DNA from: Streptomyces xanthochromogenes
GTDB lineage: Bacteria; Actinomycetota; Actinomycetes; Streptomycetales; Streptomycetaceae
Direction: 5' to 3'
DNA length: 64,000 bases
Assembly: GCF_014650455.1 (NCBI RefSeq)
Contig: NZ_BMUZ01000013.1
Span: forward strand, 62,001 to 126,000
Shown here: piece by piece, positions 58,941 to 64,000 of the stretch
Position numbering within the stretch: position 1 is the first letter of the stretch
Layout: every line of letters starts with the position of its first letter
Made by a program: the position numbers and the translations under genes
The notes under the pieces: model-generated
Told to the model about the DNA's origin: nothing
The model's input: only the letters and a program-made list of their open reading frames with translations
The model's database searches: none

Positions 58941-59402
58941 TCACCCCGCCAGGTGACGGACCTGGTCCCACAGGGCCGGGTCCACCACGCCCACCCGCCG
59001 GCGGAACTCCGACACCCCGACCTCGCGCAGCTCGTCCGTCTCCAGGAAGCTGGGCCGCCCGTGCGCGTCGGCCACCGTGCCCGGCGCCAGCGGAATCACC
59101 CCGGCCCGTTCGTCGTGGTACTTGCTGGTGATCTTCGCGACCGTCGCCGTCCCGCCGCGCACCCGCAACACCAGACACGGCCGGTCCTTGCCGCCCGGCA
59201 CGTCCTCGTACGGCACCTGCGCCCACCAGATCTCCCCGGCCTTCGGCAGCCGCCCGGAAGTCCGCCCGGGCCGCGCCGGGCGTCCGGGCGGCCGGGTGCG
59301 CCCACCGGGCCGACGCCGCGCCCGTCCGCGCCCGTCCATCAGAGCCGCGACGGCGGCGAGCGCCACCACGGCTCCCAGCGCCAGCCACCACGACGTGTCC
59401 AT
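58941..59402 (-). CDS. MazF/PemK-like protein with N-terminal membrane anchor
   Basis: A 153-residue protein. Residues 4-22 are hydrophobic (WWLALGAVVALAAVAALM), followed by an Arg/Pro-rich linker. The C-terminal 100 residues have a PemK-like beta barrel: PKAGEIWWAQVPYEDV, KDRPCLVLRV and ERAGVIPLAPG. Canonical MazF toxins are soluble and paired with an antitoxin gene. None is adjacent here, so a toxin role is doubtful. TAACGT (59410-59415 on the minus strand) lies seven bases before ATG with no ribosome site. Confidence 0.75.
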   Translation of the reverse strand: MDTSWWLALGAVVALAAVAALMDGRGRARRRPGGRTRPPGRPARPGRTSGRLPKAGEIWWAQVPYEDVPGGKDRPCLVLRVRGGTATVAKITSKYHDERAGVIPLAPGTVADAHGRPSFLETDELREVGVSEFRRRVGVVDPALWDQVRHLAG

Positions 59403-59635
59403 AGCGCAGACGTTACCGGCGCACCACCCGCGGCGCGCGCTCCCTGACAACACCATCCGAACCGGTGACAGTGCAGGTGAGTTCCCCCACAACGGCCCGC
59501 TCCGAAGGAGCGAGGGGCCTTGGCGCGCCTTACGCTCGATCCACCGCAGCCCTTCCCCGCGGCCTCCCCGCCAGCCCCGGCCGCCCCTCAACGACAGGCT
59601 TCGCCTGGCCCCTCTGTTCCGGAGGTTCACGCTCC

Positions 59636-60388
59636 ATGAAGCTCACCGTCGTCGGTTGCTCCGGGTCGTTCCCGTCCGCGGAATCGGCCTGCAGCAGCTA
59701 CCTCCTTGAGGCAGACGGCTTCCGGCTGCTCCTCGACATGGGCAACGGGGCCCTCGGTGAGCTGCAGCGCCACATCGGCCTGTACGACCTGGACGCGATC
59801 TTCCTGTCCCATCTGCACGCCGACCACTGCATCGACATGTGCGGCTACTTCGTCGCCCGCTACTACCGCCACGAGGGCGGCCGCTGCGCCCCCATGCCGG
59901 TGTACGCGCCGGAGGGCGCCGAGCAGCGCCTGACCACGGCGTACGCGGACACGCCCTCCGCGTCGTCGATGAGCGAGGTCTTCGACTTCCACACCCTGAA
60001 GCCGGGCACGTTCGACATCGGCCCCTTCTCGGTGCGCACGGAGCGGGTCTGCCACCCCGTCGAGGCGTACGGCATCCGCGTCGAGCACGCCGGCTCCACG
60101 CTCACCTACTCCGGCGACACCGGGGTCTGTGCCGCCCTCGACGAACTGGCCGAGGGCGCCGACCTGTTCCTGTGCGAGGCGTCCTTCACGTACGGCAAGG
60201 AGGACATCCCGGCGCTGCACCTCAACGGCCGCGAGGCCGGCGAGCACGCGGCCCGGGCCGGTGCGGGGCGCCTGGTCCTCACCCACATCCCGCCGTGGAC
60301 GGACGCGGAGGTCAACCTGGCCGACGCCCGCGCGGTCTACTCCGGCCCGACGGAACTGGCCGCGCCGGGCGCGGTGTACGAGTTCTGA
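59636..60388 (+). CDS. Metallo-beta-lactamase-fold hydrolase
   Basis: A 250-residue hydrolase. The zinc motif is HLHADH (His59, His61, Asp63, His64), with further ligands in VCHPVEAYG and TYSGDTGVCAA. The motif VGCSGSFPS at the N-terminus and the LTHIPPWTD end resemble RNase Z-like or small-molecule hydrolases of actinobacteria. The substrate is unknown. GGAGG is present about ten bases before the ATG. It is convergent with nagE2, separated by a terminator. Confidence 0.85.
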   Translation: MKLTVVGCSGSFPSAESACSSYLLEADGFRLLLDMGNGALGELQRHIGLYDLDAIFLSHLHADHCIDMCGYFVARYYRHEGGRCAPMPVYAPEGAEQRLTTAYADTPSASSMSEVFDFHTLKPGTFDIGPFSVRTERVCHPVEAYGIRVEHAGSTLTYSGDTGVCAALDELAEGADLFLCEASFTYGKEDIPALHLNGREAGEHAARAGAGRLVLTHIPPWTDAEVNLADARAVYSGPTELAAPGAVYEF

Positions 60389-60416
60389 CCCGCCCCGCTT
60401 GGCGCGTGCACACGAA

Positions 60417-60450
60417 AGGGCCCCCGGAACCGTTCGGTTCCGGGGGCCTT
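60417..60450. terminator. Terminator between the hydrolase and nagE2
   Basis: GGCCCCCGGAACC (60419-60431) pairs with 60436-60448, loop GTTC. It serves the two convergent transcripts. Confidence 0.8.
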
Positions 60451-60471
60451 GTCGTCAGGCGTGGGCGGGGC

Positions 60472-61737
60472 TTACTTGGCCTCGGCCTTGGCCAGCTCCG
60501 CCAGCTCCTCGTCGGACTCGCGGCCCGGCGTCGGCAGGTTGAACTTGGTGATCGCGAACCGGAAGATCACGTAGTAGACCGCCGCGAAGCAGAGGCCGAC
60601 CAGGGCGAGTCCCCACGGGTTGGTCGCGATGCCCAGGTTGAGGAAGTAGTCGACCGCGCCGGCCGAGAAGCCGAAGCCGTCCTTCATGCCGAGGGACCAG
60701 GTCAACGCCATGGAGACACCGGTGAGCACCGCGTGGATCGCGTACAGGACCGGCGCGATGAACATGAAGGTGAACTCGATCGGCTCGGTCACACCGGTCA
60801 CGAAGGCGGTGGCCGCGAGGGAGAACATCATGCCGCCGACGACCTTGCGACGCTCGGGGCGGGCGCAGTGGACGATCGCGAGGCAGGCCGCCGGGAGGGC
60901 GAACATCATGATCGGGAAGAAGCCCGTCATGAACTGTCCGGCAGACGGGTCGCCCGCGAGGAAGCGCGCGATGTCGCCGCTCTTGCCCTCGTACGATCCG
61001 GCCTGGAACCAGGGGAAGGAGTTGAGCAGGTGGTGCATGCCGACCGGGATCAGCGCGCGGTTGGCGATACCGAAGATGCCGGCGCCGACCGCGCCCGAAC
61101 CGACGAGCCACTCACCGAAGTTGTGCAGACCCGTGCCGAGGACCGGCCAGATCAGACCGAAGACGATGCCGACGAGCAGACCCGCGAAGGCCGACAGGAT
61201 CGGCACCAGGCGGCGGCCGCCGAAGAAGCCCGCCCAGTCGGGCAGCTTGGTCCGGTAGAACTTCTGGTACAGCAGGGCGACGATGACGCCCATGACGACA
61301 CCGCCGAGCACACCGGCGTTCACCGGGGCGGCGTTCATGACTATCTTGCCGTCGACGACCGACGCGACCTTCGGGAGGTTGCTGTCGGTGAAGGTGGCGA
61401 GCACCTTCTGGAAGACGAGGTAGCCGGTCACGGCCGCCAGGGCGGTCGAGCCGTCCGACTTCTTGGCGAAGCCGATCGCGATGCCGACGCAGAACAGCAG
61501 CGCCATGTTGTCGAGCAGGGCCCCGCCACCGGCGGCCATGTAGCTGGCCAGCTTGTGGATGAACTCCGGGAACGAGGGACGGCCGAGCATGTCCGGCTGG
61601 CCGAAGCGGACCAGCAGTGCGGCGGCGGGCAGCACGGCGACCGGCAGCATCAGGCTGCGGCCGATGCGCTGCATGACAGCCATCGCGCCGGCGCCCTTCT
61701 TCTTCGTGGCCGCGGGGGCGGCACTGGCCGTACTCAC
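60472..61737 (-). CDS. nagE2: GlcNAc phosphotransferase system EIIC component NagE2
   Basis: A 421-residue PTS permease (Glc family EIIC) with about ten helices. Motifs: MQRIGRSLMLPVAVLPAAAL, LFCVGIAIGFAKKSDGSTAL, and VTGVTEPIEFTFMFIAPVLY containing the phosphorylation-coupled GITEP-like segment. GTG at 61737 is preceded by GGAGG. The DasR-type pair of sites sits about 90-120 bp upstream. It should import GlcNAc using the separate EIIB (nagF) and a general EIIA. The name follows the order of GlcNAc PTS genes known in S. coelicolor. Confidence 0.88.
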   Translation of the reverse strand: MSTASAAPAATKKKGAGAMAVMQRIGRSLMLPVAVLPAAALLVRFGQPDMLGRPSFPEFIHKLASYMAAGGGALLDNMALLFCVGIAIGFAKKSDGSTALAAVTGYLVFQKVLATFTDSNLPKVASVVDGKIVMNAAPVNAGVLGGVVMGVIVALLYQKFYRTKLPDWAGFFGGRRLVPILSAFAGLLVGIVFGLIWPVLGTGLHNFGEWLVGSGAVGAGIFGIANRALIPVGMHHLLNSFPWFQAGSYEGKSGDIARFLAGDPSAGQFMTGFFPIMMFALPAACLAIVHCARPERRKVVGGMMFSLAATAFVTGVTEPIEFTFMFIAPVLYAIHAVLTGVSMALTWSLGMKDGFGFSAGAVDYFLNLGIATNPWGLALVGLCFAAVYYVIFRFAITKFNLPTPGRESDEELAELAKAEAK

Positions 61738-61825
61738 AACATCCTCCAGTAGGCAAGGCGCCGCCCGGGGGACATGGGAAAATACGGGGGGACGGCGGCG
61801 TCTCGGGGGAACGCGGTCAAGCCCG

Positions 61826-61858
61826 CGTGGTCTACACCAATGAGTGGTGTAGACCAGT
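61826..61858 (-). promoter_or_regulatory. Paired DasR-type sites upstream of nagE2
   Basis: AGTGGTGTAGACCAGT (61843-61858) is, on the minus strand, ACTGGTCTACACCACT, one mismatch from the dre consensus ACTGGTCTAGACCACT. A second, weaker site (61826-61841) is its mirror image: TGGTCTACACCA (61828-61839) and TGGTGTAGACCA (61845-61856) are perfect inverted repeats with a five-base spacer. The rest of the 381-bp gap holds no gene. Confidence 0.85.
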
Positions 61859-62118
61859 TGTAGCACGGTGAGGGTTAGATAAGGAACCTTCGTTTTTTGT
61901 GGTCTGAGCCATACCCGGCAATACGGGCAACACCGACTCCGTGCCGTCTCCTCGCCGTGACCTTTCCGTAGCCGCGCCGCGCCCCGAACGGCCCCTGGGC
62001 GGCGCCCGAATGGCCCGTCGCGGAACGCGCGAAGGCCCCCGGACCAAGGGGTCCGAGGGCCTTGCGGGTCCGGGCCGAAAGGCCCGGCGAAAGGGGGGCG
62101 CCGGGAGGGGAGGGGCGC

Positions 62119-63414
62119 CTACGCCTTGATGTTCTCCTCTTCCAGCTCGTCCGCGTCGGGCTCGCGCCCCGGCGTCTGGAGGTTGAACTTGGTGATCGCG
62201 AAGCGGAAGACCGCGTAATAGACGACCGCGAAGCACAGTCCGATCGGAATGATCATCCAAGGTTTCGTCGCCAGGCCCCAGTTGATGACGTAGTCGATCA
62301 ACCCGGCCGAGAAGCTGAAGCCGTCCTTCACGCCGAGCGCCCAGCTCACCGCCATCGAGACACCGGTGAGCACCGCGTGGATCGCGTACAGCAGCGGCGC
62401 GATGAAGACGAAGGAGTACTCGATCGGCTCGGTGATGCCGGTGACGAGCGAGGTCAGGCCGACCGAGAGCATCATGCCGCCCACCTCCTTGCGGCGGTGC
62501 GGCTTGGCGCAGTGCGTGATCGCGAGGGCGGCCGCGGGCAGCGCGAACATCATGATCGGGAAGAAGCCGGTCTGGAACTGGCCGGCCGTCGGGTCGCCCG
62601 CGAGGAACCGCGGGATGTCGCCGTGCACGACCGTGCCGTCCGGCTTGGTGAAATCGCCGAACTGGAACCAGATGAAGGTGTTCAGGAACTGGTGCAGACC
62701 GATCACGAGCAGTGCGCGGTTGGCGACACCGAAGATGCCCGACCCCCACGAGCCCAGGTCCACGAGCCACTTGCTGAAGCTCGTCAGCGCGTCACCGACC
62801 GGCGGCCAGACCCACAGGCACAGGACCGCGAACACGATCGCGATCCCGGCCATGATGATCGGCACGAGCCGGCGCCCGTTGAAGAAGCCCAGCCAGTCCA
62901 CCAGCTTCGTGCGGTGGAAGCGCTGCCAGAAGTACGCGGTCAGCAGGCCCATCACGATGCCGCCGAAGACGCCCGGGTTCTGGTAGGTCGCAAGGACCGC
63001 CGTGCCGTCCTTGGCGACACAGGCGCCGGCCGTCAGCGTCGAGCCGGCGGCGCAGTCCTTCGGGAACATCAGGAGCACGCTGTAGTAGACGAGGAAGCCG
63101 GCCACCGCCGCGAGTGCGGTCGAGCCGTCGGACTTCTTCGCCATGCCGATCGCGACGCCCACGCAGAACAGCAGCGGCAGCCCGAGCGAGCCGTTGAGCA
63201 GGGCGCCGCCCGCGCCGTTGAACACCTTGGCGACGTCGTCCCAGCCGAGCCCGGTCTTGCCGAACATGTCGTCCTGGCCGAACCGGTTGAGAATCCCCGC
63301 CGCGGGCAGCACGGCGATCGGCAGCTGGAGGCTGCGGCCCATTTTCTGCAGCCCCTGGAACAATCCGTTCCACCACTTGGGCTGCGGTACTGCGGCCGCG
63401 CTGCTGGCACTCAT
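62119..63414 (-). CDS. nagE1: Second GlcNAc-type PTS EIIC component NagE1
   Basis: A 431-residue EIIC protein of the same family as the downstream NagE2 (LFCVGVAIGMAKKSDGSTAL and VTGITEPIEYSFVFIAPLLY). It has an insertion with two cysteines (MFPKDCAAGSTLTAGACVAK) in the region where NagE2 is shorter. ATG at 63414 follows GGAGG. It is divergent from nagF, with one DasR-type site between. The assignment as nagE1 rests on gene order. Confidence 0.85.
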   Translation of the reverse strand: MSASSAAAVPQPKWWNGLFQGLQKMGRSLQLPIAVLPAAGILNRFGQDDMFGKTGLGWDDVAKVFNGAGGALLNGSLGLPLLFCVGVAIGMAKKSDGSTALAAVAGFLVYYSVLLMFPKDCAAGSTLTAGACVAKDGTAVLATYQNPGVFGGIVMGLLTAYFWQRFHRTKLVDWLGFFNGRRLVPIIMAGIAIVFAVLCLWVWPPVGDALTSFSKWLVDLGSWGSGIFGVANRALLVIGLHQFLNTFIWFQFGDFTKPDGTVVHGDIPRFLAGDPTAGQFQTGFFPIMMFALPAAALAITHCAKPHRRKEVGGMMLSVGLTSLVTGITEPIEYSFVFIAPLLYAIHAVLTGVSMAVSWALGVKDGFSFSAGLIDYVINWGLATKPWMIIPIGLCFAVVYYAVFRFAITKFNLQTPGREPDADELEEENIKA

Positions 63415-63463
63415 CGGCAACCTCCAGGCTTGTGGAACAAGCCGGCTCGGGCGGTCGTTGCAA

Positions 63464-63479
63464 ACTGGTGTAGACCAGT
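63464..63479. promoter_or_regulatory. DasR-type site between nagE1 and nagF
   Basis: ACTGGTGTAGACCAGT is a perfect palindrome matching 14 of 16 positions of the dre consensus. It is 50 bp before nagE1 and 167 bp before nagF and could control both. Release by GlcN-6-P is known for DasR in related species. Confidence 0.88.
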
Positions 63480-63645
63480 TGCGGTATCGTCCGGAGGGGC
63501 CCCTCGCGGGACATGGCTCCGGTGATCGCCATCCTTGGCCAGGCGGAATGCGCCCGCGCGCATAGCTGGGCCAAACGTGGGTTACCGTGACAAAGCGGAC
63601 CTACCGTGGGCCGACACAGCGTTCTTCAAGAACCAGGAGAGACAC

Positions 63646-63879
63646 ATGGCCAGCAAGGCTGAGAAGATCGTCGCCGGCCTCGGCGGTATCGAGAACATCG
63701 AAGAAGTCGAAGGCTGCATCACGCGCCTGCGCACCGAGGTCATCGACCCGAGCAAGGTCGACGAGGCCGCGCTCAAGGCCGCCGGCGCCCACGGCGTCGT
63801 CAAGATGGGCACCGCCGTCCAGGTCGTCATCGGCACCGACGCGGACCCCATCGCCGCGGACATCGAAGACATGATGTGA
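63646..63879 (+). CDS. nagF: GlcNAc PTS EIIB component NagF
   Basis: A 77-residue EIIB domain. Cys24 in VEGCITRLR is the phosphorylation site, and GAHGVVKMGTAVQVVIG is conserved in the family. It accepts phosphate from EIIA and passes it to GlcNAc during NagE2 transport. ATG at 63646 is preceded by AGGAGAG. A terminator follows. Confidence 0.93.
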   Translation: MASKAEKIVAGLGGIENIEEVEGCITRLRTEVIDPSKVDEAALKAAGAHGVVKMGTAVQVVIGTDADPIAADIEDMM

Positions 63880-63899
63880 GTCGCTGACCCACACCGCCG

Positions 63900-63929
63900 A
63901 AGGCCGGCCCCCACCAGGGGCCGGCCTTT
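63900..63929 (+). terminator. Terminator of nagF
   Basis: AAGGCCGGCCCC (63900-63911) pairs with GGGGCCGGCCTT (63917-63928), loop of five bases, followed by T. The final 70 bases of the window show no gene. Confidence 0.9.
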
Positions 63930-64000
63930 CGCGTACGCACACCCGTTCCGCGCGCCCGAACCCCCGTACGCGCGGAACCGACCCGCGACGCCATCACCTA

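Overview
The window looks like chromosomal DNA of a Streptomyces or a close relative. The reading frames are very GC-rich with G/C in third positions, GTG and TTG starts are frequent, many genes overlap by ATGA/GTGA, and lineage markers are present: an SsgA-like protein, a HelD-type RNA polymerase helicase, the Mec-CysO-CysM cysteine route, and GlcNAc phosphotransferase genes carrying DasR-type operators. Most of the window reads as core chromosome. No insertion sequence, prophage, CRISPR array or rRNA was seen.

Layout, left to right. 1-2860: a VapBC-like toxin-antitoxin pair, a CGNR zinc-finger regulator, and an ECF sigma factor with its zinc anti-sigma factor. 2978-10764: HelD, a structured non-coding RNA candidate, an ACT-domain malic enzyme, a histone-like HU protein, MurA on the minus strand, a YqgE protein and a DUF3039 protein. 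11010-15964: a sugar ABC importer next to a family 20 hexosaminidase without a signal peptide, consistent with uptake and intracellular cleavage of amino-sugar oligosaccharides. 16299-21366: a three-subunit xanthine-dehydrogenase-type operon whose Fe-S subunit has a very long disordered extension and whose molybdenum subunit lacks the usual catalytic glutamate motif. 21607-25440: the most accessory-looking stretch, with a small helical protein, a large WXG-like protein and two near-duplicate lipoproteins (one frameshifted), ending at a tRNA-Cys.

25704-35541: an MFS exporter, a DEAD-type helicase, an IclR regulator, a secreted Lon-like protease and a four-gene osmoprotectant (OpuC-type) ABC operon. 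35568-45496: an Lrp/AsnC regulator divergent from 4-hydroxyphenylpyruvate dioxygenase, a TPR membrane protein, a glycolate-oxidase-type flavoprotein, SsgG, a membrane mannosyltransferase-like protein and two RDD membrane proteins. 45918-53772: a secreted M6 metalloprotease, a nicotinamidase/nicotinate phosphoribosyltransferase pair (NAD salvage), ClpS with a DUF2017 protein, and an amino-acid permease.

53858-58894: the Mec, CysO and CysM genes of the protein-bound cysteine route, split by a cobalamin riboswitch that controls a B12 ABC importer. A short cysteine-containing leader peptide with a possible attenuator precedes cysO. 58941-63879: a membrane-anchored MazF-like protein, a metallo-beta-lactamase-fold hydrolase, and the nagE2, nagE1 and nagF GlcNAc phosphotransferase genes with DasR-type sites. 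At least seven genes have a TANNNT box 6-8 nt before the start codon and no evident Shine-Dalgarno, suggesting leaderless transcripts. Several intergenic gaps carry short dispersed GC-rich repeats and strong terminator hairpins. Nothing here was searched against a database; homologies are by recognition.
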